From: Ruminiclostridium sp. | GTDB lineage: Bacteria > Bacillota > Clostridia > Oscillospirales > Oscillospiraceae | Length of the DNA stretch: 29,088 nucleotides | Reading direction: 5' to 3' | Assembly (NCBI GenBank): GCA_021442645.1 | Contig: JABUSR010000202.1 | Location: 1 to 29,088 of the forward strand | In this document: positions 22,292-29,088 of the stretch, one piece after another | How the letters are laid out: every line of letters starts with the position of its first letter | Position numbering within the stretch: position 1 is the first letter of the stretch | Notes under the pieces: model-generated | The model's database searches: none | Told to the model about the DNA's origin: nothing | The model's input: the letters and a program-made list of their open reading frames with translations, nothing else | Program-made: the position numbers and the translations under genes

Positions 22292-22795
22292 ATGAAGGTA
22301 TTCGGCGCGAAAGCAGAGGGCTGGCAGTCCCTGCTGGCCAGCATTTTAAAAACAGAATACGGCATCGCTCCCCTGCCGGAGTTAGTGCGTGGAGAAGAGG
22401 GAAAGCCCTTCTTTCCCCAGTTCCCTGCCCTGCAGTTCAGCATCAGCCACGCAGGCGACTATGTCCTCTGTGCCCTGTCTGACCGGCCGGTGGGTGTGGA
22501 CATCGAAGTCATCCGCTCCCGGCGGGAAGGGCTCCCCAGGTATGCCCTTACGTCCCCGGAGTACGCCAACTATGAGGCTTTGGGCGGGGACTGGCCCGCC
22601 TTTTATACCATCTGGACCCGAAAAGAGGCCTGGTGCAAATACGTGGGGCAGGGCCTTCGCCGCCTGTGGGGACAGACACCGCCCCGGGAGGGCCTGCACT
22701 TCCGCAGTTATCAGGGCCCGGACTGGCGGGCCGCTGTCTGCGGTGAGGAGGATCCACCGGAAGCAATCACATGGCTGGAGGGACCCCACGAATGA
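22292..22795 (+). CDS. Sfp-type 4'-phosphopantetheinyl transferase
   Basis: Enzyme that transfers the phosphopantetheine arm of coenzyme A to a serine of carrier proteins. The 167-residue product, shorter than Sfp (224), keeps FSISHAG (49-55), the magnesium site GVDIE (68-72) and W-x-x-KEAWCK (108-116). GGAGGG lies 9 nt before the ATG. Its stop overlaps the next start (ATGA), so the glycosylase gene is coupled to it. No polyketide or nonribosomal cluster is in the window, so the carrier-protein partner is unknown; it may act on the fatty-acid acyl carrier protein or on a distant cluster. Confidence 0.9.
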   Translation: MKVFGAKAEGWQSLLASILKTEYGIAPLPELVRGEEGKPFFPQFPALQFSISHAGDYVLCALSDRPVGVDIEVIRSRREGLPRYALTSPEYANYEALGGDWPAFYTIWTRKEAWCKYVGQGLRRLWGQTPPREGLHFRSYQGPDWRAAVCGEEDPPEAITWLEGPHE

Positions 22796-23409
22796 AGCTG
22801 ACCCGCAATTTTTATGACCGGGACACCTGTCAGGTGGCCCGGAATCTGCTGGGCAAGTACCTGGTGCGGGTGTGCAATGGCCTTACCCTGGTCCTCCGCA
22901 TCACTGAGACGGAGGCCTATATCGGCCGCATGGACAAGGCCTGCCACGCCTACAACTACCGCCGCACCCAGCGCACGGAGACCATGTTCGCCCCGCCCGG
23001 CACCGCCTATATCTACATGATCTACGGGATGCACCACTGCCTGAATGTGGTAACAGAGCCAGAGGGGGAACCCTCTGCCGTGCTGATTCGGAGCGGGCAG
23101 CCCCGGGGCGATCAGGACCTTCTCTCCCGGAACCGATTTGGGCGGGCCCCGGACACCATGACCCCCTACCAGAAAAAGAACTTTCTCAACGGGCCGGGCA
23201 AGCTGTGCAAGGCCCTGGCCCTCACCCGAGCCCAGGACGGGATTTCTCTGCTGGGCGAAGAGCTCTTCCTCTGCGACCGGCTGGAGGACATCAGCCTCGT
23301 CACACCGTCAGAGGACCTGCTCCCCTTGGATATCCGCACCGGCAAGCGAATCGGCATCGACTACGCCGAGGAGGCCGTGGACTTCCCCTGGCGGTACTAT
23401 ATCGAGTGA
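22792..23409 (+). CDS. 3-methyladenine DNA glycosylase (AAG/MPG family)
   Basis: Base-excision repair enzyme that removes alkylated purines and hypoxanthine from DNA. The 205-residue product has the catalytic segment ITETEAYIG (37-45), whose glutamate activates water, and GTAYIYMIYGMHHCLNVV (70-87), the signature of this fold. The start at 22792 overlaps the transferase stop and has GGAGGG 9 nt upstream; an in-frame ATG at 22771 inside the previous gene is less likely. It ends at a strong bidirectional terminator. Confidence 0.94.
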   Translation: MKLTRNFYDRDTCQVARNLLGKYLVRVCNGLTLVLRITETEAYIGRMDKACHAYNYRRTQRTETMFAPPGTAYIYMIYGMHHCLNVVTEPEGEPSAVLIRSGQPRGDQDLLSRNRFGRAPDTMTPYQKKNFLNGPGKLCKALALTRAQDGISLLGEELFLCDRLEDISLVTPSEDLLPLDIRTGKRIGIDYAEEAVDFPWRYYIE

Positions 23410-23450
23410 AAAAAGTTGGAAGGAGCCAAAACTCCTTCCAACTTTTTTAC
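23410..23450. terminator. bidirectional terminator between the glycosylase gene and pcrA
   Basis: Perfect 16-bp stem (23410-23425 with 23432-23447), 6-nt loop, with A-tract on one side and T-tract on the other, so it works in both directions. The pcrA stop codon overlaps its edge. Confidence 0.92.
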
Positions 23451-25915
23451 TGTTTCGTGATATACTGGGCAGCGGCTTTCAGCATCATGCGCTTGGTGCC
23501 CACATTGTCGAAGGCTACCTCGACAAGGGCATCCCCGCCCATGGGCTGGATAGAGAGAACCATTCCCTCCCCGAAGGCGGTATGGCGGATCATGTCCCCC
23601 TTGCGGAGCTGCGGCAGGGCCGTCTTGGGGGCAGGTTTCCGATAGGCGGCCGGCCCTGCGCTGGTCCCGCTGGGTCTGGGCCGGGACTGGGCAGGTGCCG
23701 TCTGGGCCGGGCGGCGGGTTTCCAAGGTTCGGATCTGGGAGAAACCTCCCTCTCCGCCCCAGTCGTCCCGGTAGAACTCCCGCTGGGTCTGTTGCCGCTG
23801 GCGGCCGCTGAACTGGGCCAGTTCCTCGGGGATCTCCTTCACGAACCGGGAGGGTAAATTGGCAGAGGTCCGGCCAAAGAGCATCCTCTGGGCGGCACAG
23901 GTCAGGTAGAGCTTCTCCTTGGCCCGGGTGAGTGCCACATAGCACAGGCGGCGCTCTTCCTCCAGCTCCTCCTCTTCACCGATGGAGCGGAAGCCGGGGA
24001 AAACGCCCTCTTCCATGCCGGCGACGAAGACCACAGGGAACTCCAGTCCCTTGGCAGCATGCATGGTCATAAGGGTGACGCAGTTATCTGCGTCCTCCAC
24101 GCTGTCCAGGTCGGTGTACAGAGCTACCTCATCTAGGAAGCCGCCCAGGGTGGGCTCCTCCGCATGCTCCAGGTAGCCGTTGATGGAGGATGTCAGTTCT
24201 CGGACGTTCTCCAGTCGGGTCTTGCTCTCGGTATCCTTCTTTTCGGTGAGCATGGCCTCATAGCCGCTCTCCTTCACCAGGGTCTCGTAGAAGTCGGGCA
24301 AGGGGAGATCCTCGGCCAAAAGCTGCATGGCCTTGATGAGGCCCACAAACTTAGCAAACTTGGGGGCGGCCTTCTTCAGGTCCGGCCAGTCGGAAGCCCT
24401 GGACAGCACCTCCCACAGGCTGAGCCCCTCCCGGGCGGCGATCTCCCGGGCAATCTCCATGCTCCTGGCCCCGATGCCCCGAGGCGGGTTGTTCACCACC
24501 CGCAGAAGGCGGAGGTCGTCGCTGGGATTGTGGACGACGCAGAGATAGGACAGCATATCCTTGACCTCGGCACGCTCGAAGAAGCGGAACCCGCCCACCA
24601 CCCGGTAGGGGATGCTGTTGCTTTTGAGGGCCATTTCTACCTGGTTGGACAGGGCGTTCATCCGGTAGAGGACGGCACAGTCCTTCCACTGCTTACCCTC
24701 GCCGTAGGCCCGGAGAAGCTGGGATGCGATATACATCCCCTCTTCCCTCTCGTTGATGGCGGTATAGCACTGGACCTTGTCCCCCCGGCCGTGGTCCGTC
24801 CAGAGGTTTTTCCCCTTCCGTCCCCGGTTGTTCCGGATCACGGCGTTGGCCGCCTCTAGAATGTTCCCGGTGGATCGGTAGTTCTGCTCCAGGCGAATGA
24901 CCCGTGCGTTTTTATACTCGCTCTCAAAGGAGAGGATATTTTCAATGGTGGCACCCCGGAACCGGTAGATGGACTGGTCGTCGTCACCCACCACGCAGAT
25001 GTTCTTCCGCCCGCCGGCCAGGAGGGCCGCCAACAGATACTGGAGGTGGTTGGTATCCTGGTATTCGTCGATGAGCACGTAGCGGAATTTATTCTGGTAG
25101 TAGGCCCGCACGTCCTCGTGCTGCTGCAGCAGACGGACCGTGTGGAAAATAATGTCGTCAAAATCCAGAGCCCCGGCTGCCCACAGCTTCTTCTGGTAGG
25201 ACAGATAGACGTTGCCCACCTTCTCCATACGGAAGTCGCCCCGGGCCCGGCACTGCTCCAAGAATTCGGGGGCCAGCAGAAGCTCATCCTTGGCCCGGGA
25301 GATGTTCCCCAAGACCGAGCGGGGCGGGAAGCTCTTGTCGTCCATATTCAGTTCTTTCAGGCACTCCTTGATGACCCGGAGGGAATCATCCGTGTCATAG
25401 ATGGTAAAGGAGGATGGAAAGCCAAGCCGGTCGATGTAGCGCCGTAGAATCCGCACGCAGGCGGAGTGGAAGGTGGCCGCCCAGACATTGTTTGCGTCGG
25501 GGCCGATGGCCGCTTCCAGGCGCTCCTTCAGCTCCCCGGCGGCCTTGTTGGTGAAGGTAATGGCGATAACCTGCCAGGGCATGGCAGGCTCCAGGGCGCA
25601 GAGAAGCCGTGCCCGGCTCCGGTCCAGCTCCGCGTGTTCCGTCTCCCCGGCATAGGCGGACAGAAAGGCCAGGTCAGCCTCTGTGACATAGTCGGGGACC
25701 TCGGCACTGTCGGAGGCCCTGCCGAACTGCAGCAGATTGACGATGCGGTTGATGAGCACTGTGGTCTTCCCGCTGCCCGCACCGGCCAGCAGGAGGAGGG
25801 GCCCCTCCGTGGTGAGAACGCCCTCCAGCTGCCGCTCGTTCAGATGCCCGAACTCCCGGGCGATAATCCGGCGGCGCAGGGCGGTAAATTGATTCTGTTT
25901 CTCTTTCGAAAGCAT
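23447..25915 (-). CDS. pcrA: ATP-dependent DNA helicase PcrA/UvrD
   Basis: Superfamily 1A 3'-5' helicase for repair and rolling-circle replication. The 822-residue product has all the SF1 motifs: Walker A GAGSGKT (45-51), ITFTNKAAGEL (Ia), DEYQDTN (II), VGDDDQSIYRFRGA (III), QNYRST (IV), TMHAAKGLEFPVVF (V) and YVALTRAKEKLYL (VI), and a C-terminal small beta domain (RKGDMIRHTAFGEGMVLS) that in PcrA binds RNA polymerase. Between motifs I and Ia there is an insertion of about 45-50 residues, acidic and Ala/Glu-rich, not found in Bacillus PcrA. The start at 25915 fits the promoter (start about 25954); an upstream in-frame ATG would leave almost no leader. Confidence 0.95.
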   Translation of the reverse strand: MLSKEKQNQFTALRRRIIAREFGHLNERQLEGVLTTEGPLLLLAGAGSGKTTVLINRIVNLLQFGRASDSAEVPDYVTEADLAFLSAYAGETEHAELDRSRARLLCALEPAMPWQVIAITFTNKAAGELKERLEAAIGPDANNVWAATFHSACVRILRRYIDRLGFPSSFTIYDTDDSLRVIKECLKELNMDDKSFPPRSVLGNISRAKDELLLAPEFLEQCRARGDFRMEKVGNVYLSYQKKLWAAGALDFDDIIFHTVRLLQQHEDVRAYYQNKFRYVLIDEYQDTNHLQYLLAALLAGGRKNICVVGDDDQSIYRFRGATIENILSFESEYKNARVIRLEQNYRSTGNILEAANAVIRNNRGRKGKNLWTDHGRGDKVQCYTAINEREEGMYIASQLLRAYGEGKQWKDCAVLYRMNALSNQVEMALKSNSIPYRVVGGFRFFERAEVKDMLSYLCVVHNPSDDLRLLRVVNNPPRGIGARSMEIAREIAAREGLSLWEVLSRASDWPDLKKAAPKFAKFVGLIKAMQLLAEDLPLPDFYETLVKESGYEAMLTEKKDTESKTRLENVRELTSSINGYLEHAEEPTLGGFLDEVALYTDLDSVEDADNCVTLMTMHAAKGLEFPVVFVAGMEEGVFPGFRSIGEEEELEEERRLCYVALTRAKEKLYLTCAAQRMLFGRTSANLPSRFVKEIPEELAQFSGRQRQQTQREFYRDDWGGEGGFSQIRTLETRRPAQTAPAQSRPRPSGTSAGPAAYRKPAPKTALPQLRKGDMIRHTAFGEGMVLSIQPMGGDALVEVAFDNVGTKRMMLKAAAQYITKQ

Positions 25916-25960
25916 AAAGTCACCGTATCTTTCTAATCTGTGATACATTCATTGGCCCCC

Positions 25961-25989
25961 ATTTTACCGCAAAATCCCCAGCTTGACAA
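25961..25989 (-). promoter_or_regulatory. promoter of pcrA
   Basis: Minus-strand TTGTCA (25984-25989), 17-bp spacer, TAAAAT (25961-25966). Confidence 0.65.
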
Positions 25990-26070
25990 CTGTGCCGGGG
26001 TGAAAAACAACACTGGAGGAAAACAGACGCAAAAATCCCCTATGGTTTCCATGCACATTTTGGGCGAGTA

Positions 26071-26079
26071 TGCTATACT
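26071..26079 (+). promoter_or_regulatory. extended -10 promoter of the ABC transporter genes
   Basis: TGC-TATACT (26071-26079), about 30 nt before the permease start. No good -35 hexamer is visible, so an extended -10 promoter is inferred. Confidence 0.45.
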
Positions 26080-26107
26080 ATAGTAAAATATTTTGCAGGA
26101 GGCAGCC

Positions 26108-26884
26108 ATGGGCCGTGTCATCGATGCGTTACAACCCTATAAGTCTATCCTGCAGCGGGCAGGCGCCGTGCTGCTGACCCTGGCCGTTTGGCAGATCCTG
26201 GCCATGAGCGTAGGCCACCAGCTGCTGGTCCCCACCCCCCTCTCCGTTGTGCGTCGGCTGGGCACCATCTGGACAGAGGCAGGCTTCTGGGGAACGGTTT
26301 GGTTCACCTTCCGGAAGATTGTGGCCGGGTTCCTGCTGGGGCTGGGAATCGGCATGGGCCTGGGCGCCCTGGCCGGGCGTTTCCCCCTGCTGGAGATCCT
26401 CTTCCGACCCTGGGCCGTGATGATTAAATCCGTGCCGGTGGCCTCCTTTATCGTCATCTGTCTCATCTGGATGAGCTCTTCCCGGCTGTCCGTCTTCATC
26501 TCCTTCCTGATGGTCCTGCCCATCATCTATACCAATGTGCTCCAGAGCATCCGCAGTGCCGACCCCCGGCTGCTGGAGGCCGTACAGGTCTTCCGCATGC
26601 CATGGCGGCGGCGACTGACCTATCTGTGGCTGCCCCAGATGAAACCCTATCTCCTGTCTGCCTGTACCGTGAGTCTCGGCATCTCCTGGAAGGCGGGAAT
26701 CGCCGCGGAGATCATCGGCATCCCCTCGGGGTCCATCGGGCAAATGTTCTACGACGCAAAGGTCTACTTCAATACTGTGGACCTCTTCGCCTGGACCATC
26801 ATCGTGGTGGTGGTAAGCGTCCTCTTTGAAAAGGGATTTCTGGCCCTGCTGAAATGGGCCTTTGGGAGGTTGGAGAAGCTGTGA
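26108..26884 (+). CDS. ABC transporter permease (nitrate/sulfonate/taurine type)
   Basis: Inner-membrane permease of the SsuC/TauC/ThiX-like family. The 258-residue product has about six transmembrane segments (first around 15-35) and the cytoplasmic EAA-type loop LLEAVQVFRMPWRRRLTYLWLPQMKP, which contacts the ATPase. AGGAGG lies 6 nt before the ATG at 26108; a TTG upstream is in frame but covers the ribosome site. It overlaps the ATPase gene by four bases (GTGA). No substrate-binding protein gene lies in the window, so the substrate (sulfonate, thiamine precursor, nitrate and others are possible) is unknown. Confidence 0.88.
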   Translation: MGRVIDALQPYKSILQRAGAVLLTLAVWQILAMSVGHQLLVPTPLSVVRRLGTIWTEAGFWGTVWFTFRKIVAGFLLGLGIGMGLGALAGRFPLLEILFRPWAVMIKSVPVASFIVICLIWMSSSRLSVFISFLMVLPIIYTNVLQSIRSADPRLLEAVQVFRMPWRRRLTYLWLPQMKPYLLSACTVSLGISWKAGIAAEIIGIPSGSIGQMFYDAKVYFNTVDLFAWTIIVVVVSVLFEKGFLALLKWAFGRLEKL

Positions 26885-27462
26885 CCGACATTATTCTGGA
26901 CAACATCTGCAAGAGCTACGGAGAAACCGTGGTGCTGGATAACCTCTCCTTCCGCTTTCCTGCAGGCCAGTGCACCTGCATCACGGGCCCCTCGGGGTGC
27001 GGGAAAACCACCCTTCTCCGCATCCTGCTGGGGCTTGAGGGGCCGGACAGCGGCACCGTCGCCGGTCTGCCCCACCGGGCTGCGGCGGTGTTTCAGGAAA
27101 ACCGGCTATTTGAGGACTTCTCTGCCCTGTCCAATGCGGCGGCCGTCTGCCCCGGCGTTAGTCGGGAGACCATCGCCCGCCACCTGACTGCTCTGGGCCT
27201 GGGGGACAGCCTACACAGGCCCGCCCGACTGCTCAGCGGCGGCATGCAGCGGCGGGTTGCCATCGCCCGGGCGGTACTGGCGGAGGGCGAGCTGCTGGTA
27301 CTGGACGAGCCCTTCACCGGGCTGGACCGGGACACCAAGGCCGTGGTGATAAACTACCTGAAGGACAACGCCAGGGGCCGGACCCTGGTCCTGGTGACCC
27401 ACGACCCTGCCGAGCGGGAGGCACTGGCCCAGGCAGTGCTGGACCTGACACCCCCGGAATAA
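26881..27462 (+). CDS. ABC transporter ATP-binding protein
   Basis: Cytoplasmic ATPase partner of the upstream permease. The 193-residue product has Walker A GPSGCGKT (36-43), the Q-loop FQE (71-73), the signature LSGGM (118-122), Walker B LLVLDEP (138-144) and the switch histidine in LVTHD. It is shorter than the usual 240-260 residues: the segment between Walker A and the signature is compact and the C-terminus ends soon after the H-loop. The start is taken as GTG at 26881 (GGAG upstream, 4-base overlap with the permease stop); an ATG at 26854 inside the permease gene is less likely. Confidence 0.88.
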   Translation: MTDIILDNICKSYGETVVLDNLSFRFPAGQCTCITGPSGCGKTTLLRILLGLEGPDSGTVAGLPHRAAAVFQENRLFEDFSALSNAAAVCPGVSRETIARHLTALGLGDSLHRPARLLSGGMQRRVAIARAVLAEGELLVLDEPFTGLDRDTKAVVINYLKDNARGRTLVLVTHDPAEREALAQAVLDLTPPE

Positions 27463-27505
27463 GGACCGGACCGCCCGGCAGCGACATTCCCACCCCTGAC
27501 ACACC

Positions 27506-27545
27506 AAAACCAGGACGCAGCTTCGCCTGCCTCCTGGTTTTTTGT
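27506..27545. terminator. bidirectional terminator between the ABC genes and the epimerase gene
   Basis: Stem AAAACCAGGA (27506-27515) with TCCTGGTTTT (27532-27541), inner GCAG/CTGC, followed by TT on the plus side and a T-rich run on the minus side. It serves two convergent genes. Confidence 0.85.
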
Positions 27546-27564
27546 GCAATATAAGACTTTTCTG

Positions 27565-28452
27565 TTATGCCTCGCCCAGGGATATGATATCCGCCGGAAA
27601 GCTGCCGGGCTCAATGAAGTAGGTGCGGTACCCATCCGACACCAGGGGATTTTTTCCCAGGATGCGGATGATCCGCCGGCTCTTCAGCGCCAGCTCGACA
27701 GCCAGTTCAGGCACTGTCTGGCCGTTCTTCATCTGTTCCTCTGCCTCCCCGGGGGTAAGAAGCTCCACCCGGTCTCCCCGGAGGTCAAGACCTGTATTGG
27801 GGAAGACCACGTCCTCCTCTGCTGCCAGGAAGTACTCCTCCCGCACCAGGCGGATGCCGATGTCTGCCACCGCCAGCTTATCCATGTAGCGGACGGCATC
27901 CCCAAGGTAGAATCCCGTCTTCAGATAGCCGACGGTCACCGTCAGATCAGACTTTACGGCCAGCTCTGCCTTGCCGGTGTCCCCGTTCATGCCGCTGTTG
28001 ATATCCACACTGACCACATAGGCGTGGGCAGTGTTCACCGCCTGGATAGCCGCCCGGTAGAGCCCCCGCACCAGGCCCTGAAAGCCGGTGCCCAGCATGC
28101 AGTCCACCAGGACGCCGAAAGCCCCCAGGTCGTCCGCCTCCGAAAAGAGGCCGATCTCCACCCCCCTCTCCAGGGCGAGGTCGTGGTAATAGCGGCCGTC
28201 CTCGGAAAACTTCTCCGACACCCGGAAGACCCGACAGGGGATGCCACGGTCGGCCAGGATACAGGCCAGGGCGTACCCGTCCCCGCCGTTGTTCCCTGCC
28301 CCCACCAGGATTCCGATGGGACCCCGGGTCCAGTCCACCGCCTTAAAAACACCCATGGCCGCCCGGTACATCAGTTCCTTACTCGGCACATACTCTGCAA
28401 TGGTGTGGGCGTCGCTCTCCCTCATATTCTGCACCGTGATTACATTTCTCAT
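27565..28452 (-). CDS. nnrE: NAD(P)H-hydrate epimerase (YjeF N-terminal domain)
   Basis: Metabolite-repair enzyme that interconverts the R and S forms of damaged, hydrated NAD(P)H so that the partner dehydratase can restore the cofactor. The 295-residue product has the YjeF_N Rossmann-like loop VGAGNNGGDGYALA (50-63), VDCMLGTGF and VVSVDINSGMNGDTG, with the catalytic Asp in the last. The usual C-terminal ADP-dependent dehydratase domain (NnrD) is missing; instead about 75 residues follow that I do not recognise. A promoter lies at 28496-28524, and GGAGG about 7 nt before the ATG supports the start. Confidence 0.85.
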   Translation of the reverse strand: MRNVITVQNMRESDAHTIAEYVPSKELMYRAAMGVFKAVDWTRGPIGILVGAGNNGGDGYALACILADRGIPCRVFRVSEKFSEDGRYYHDLALERGVEIGLFSEADDLGAFGVLVDCMLGTGFQGLVRGLYRAAIQAVNTAHAYVVSVDINSGMNGDTGKAELAVKSDLTVTVGYLKTGFYLGDAVRYMDKLAVADIGIRLVREEYFLAAEEDVVFPNTGLDLRGDRVELLTPGEAEEQMKNGQTVPELAVELALKSRRIIRILGKNPLVSDGYRTYFIEPGSFPADIISLGEA

Positions 28453-28495
28453 GGTCTGCCGTCCTCCCTTAACGCGGAATACTGTCTTTGTGCCT

Positions 28496-28524
28496 ATTAT
28501 ACCCGATTTTTCCCCCTATTTCAA
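28496..28524 (-). promoter_or_regulatory. promoter of the epimerase gene
   Basis: Minus-strand TTGAAA (28519-28524), 17-bp spacer, TATAAT (28496-28501). Confidence 0.7.
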
Positions 28525-28627
28525 ACCCGCCGAAGAACGCCCCCCTGCTGCCGGACGGTGATTTGTGAACGAAATGGAAATTTTCTTTTTTTCCCGGCTG
28601 TGACCCCGGTTTCCCCGCTGTTTTCTC

Positions 28628-28656
28628 TTGCAAATTGTTCCCCTCTTTAGTATAAT
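28628..28656 (+). promoter_or_regulatory. promoter of the PrsA/SurA-like gene
   Basis: TTGCAA (28628-28633), 17-bp spacer, TATAAT (28651-28656). Divergent from the epimerase promoter. Confidence 0.7.
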
Positions 28657-28707
28657 TATAGGCTGTAATGCTTCTTATTTATTTCACGAGGAGGAAGAGC
28701 AACAACT

Positions 28708-29088
28708 ATGAGTTATTCGAACAAGAAAAACGCTGAGGGTTCCAAGGCCAAGCTCTATTGGATCATCGGCATTGTCATCGCTGTTCTGGTGGCTATCCTG
28801 CTGATCTGGAACTCCGGGCTGGGCCAGAAGAATGCCGTCGCCGCCACCGTGGGCGACAAGGAATACACCGTGACCGAAGTTTCCTACTACTATAAGGCTG
28901 TGTCCAACAACTTCATCCAGCAGGCACAGATGTACGCCAGCTACGGGATGGACATGGGCTATGACACCAATCTCTCCCCCAGCGAGCAATACTACAACGA
29001 GGAAGAGGGCATCACCTATGCCGACTACTTCCTGGACTCCGCCCTGCAGGAGCTGCAGCGGGTGACCATCCTGGAATCTGAGGCCGCA
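28708..29088 (+). CDS. membrane-anchored PrsA/SurA-like foldase, partial (runs off the window)
   Basis: Only the first 127 residues are visible and no stop is reached. A short basic N-terminus (MSYSNKKNAEGSKAK) precedes one membrane segment at about 16-34 (LYWIIGIVIAVLVAILLIW) without a lipobox, then an exported part beginning VAATVGDKEYTVTEVSYYYK. That 'xVGDxxYTxxExxxYY' opening is typical of the SurA-like N-terminal domain of peptidyl-prolyl isomerases and foldases of the PrsA type. GAGGAGGAAGAG precedes the ATG at 28708. The parvulin domain itself would lie beyond the window, so it is not confirmed. Confidence 0.65.
   Translation, partial: MSYSNKKNAEGSKAKLYWIIGIVIAVLVAILLIWNSGLGQKNAVAATVGDKEYTVTEVSYYYKAVSNNFIQQAQMYASYGMDMGYDTNLSPSEQYYNEEEGITYADYFLDSALQELQRVTILESEAA

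Noticed and set aside
26129..26743. Minus-strand frames opposite the ABC permease
   Set aside because: Gln/Gly/Asp-rich antisense composition without a start signal.
1..29088. Mobile element, prophage or CRISPR
   Set aside because: No transposase, integrase, direct-repeat array or flanking target duplications found. The Mor-like regulator has no phage neighbours.

Overview
The window looks like chromosomal DNA from a GC-rich, anaerobic, low-copy-tRNA-cluster Firmicute, most likely a gut Clostridia of the Oscillospirales (Flavonifractor/Lawsonibacter-like). This is an inference from strong GGAGG ribosome sites, TTGACA-N17-TATAAT promoters, a barnase/barstar pair, a PcrA with an extra N-terminal insertion, an NrdD-like small protein, and the carboxyspermidine route for spermidine. 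I see no phage, insertion sequence, CRISPR array or rRNA.

Region 1 (1-8250, minus strand) is a polyamine operon read right to left: arginine decarboxylase, a spermidine synthase homologue, an agmatinase-family ureohydrolase, carboxy(nor)spermidine synthase and carboxynorspermidine decarboxylase, with 1-base overlaps or short gaps between genes. A CmpB-like membrane protein and an M20 amidohydrolase with its own promoter follow. The operon is preceded by a leader of about 385 nt with a near-consensus promoter. It holds two overlapping short reading frames whose peptides end alike (LPIGVYRLVE-stop and LPLEFYKLVP-stop), several hairpins, and, just before the decarboxylase ribosome site, an intrinsic terminator with a competing antiterminator and an anti-antiterminator hairpin. 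This is the most interesting part of the window and a good candidate for an undescribed peptide- or ligand-sensing attenuator of polyamine synthesis.

Region 2 (8424-9633) carries tRNA-Leu(UAA) and initiator tRNA-fMet on the minus strand and, divergently, a lipobox-bearing barnase-type RNase overlapped by its barstar inhibitor.

Region 3 (9633-14551) has D-serine ammonia-lyase (minus), release factor 2 without the usual programmed frameshift (plus), a sodium:solute symporter (plus) and a 91-residue protein resembling the glycyl-radical tail of anaerobic ribonucleotide reductase (minus).

Region 4 (14717-20640, minus) has a stress operon (LMW-PTP-type ArsC, BCP peroxiredoxin, YaaA), a Mor-like regulator coupled to a repeat-containing lipoprotein, and two adjacent peptidases (S58 family and M3 oligoendopeptidase).

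Region 5 (20730-29088) has murC (minus), a divergent pair of Sfp-type phosphopantetheinyl transferase and 3-methyladenine glycosylase (plus), PcrA helicase (minus), an ABC permease/ATPase pair (plus), a stand-alone NAD(P)H-hydrate epimerase (minus), and the start of a membrane-anchored PrsA/SurA-like protein that runs off the window (plus).
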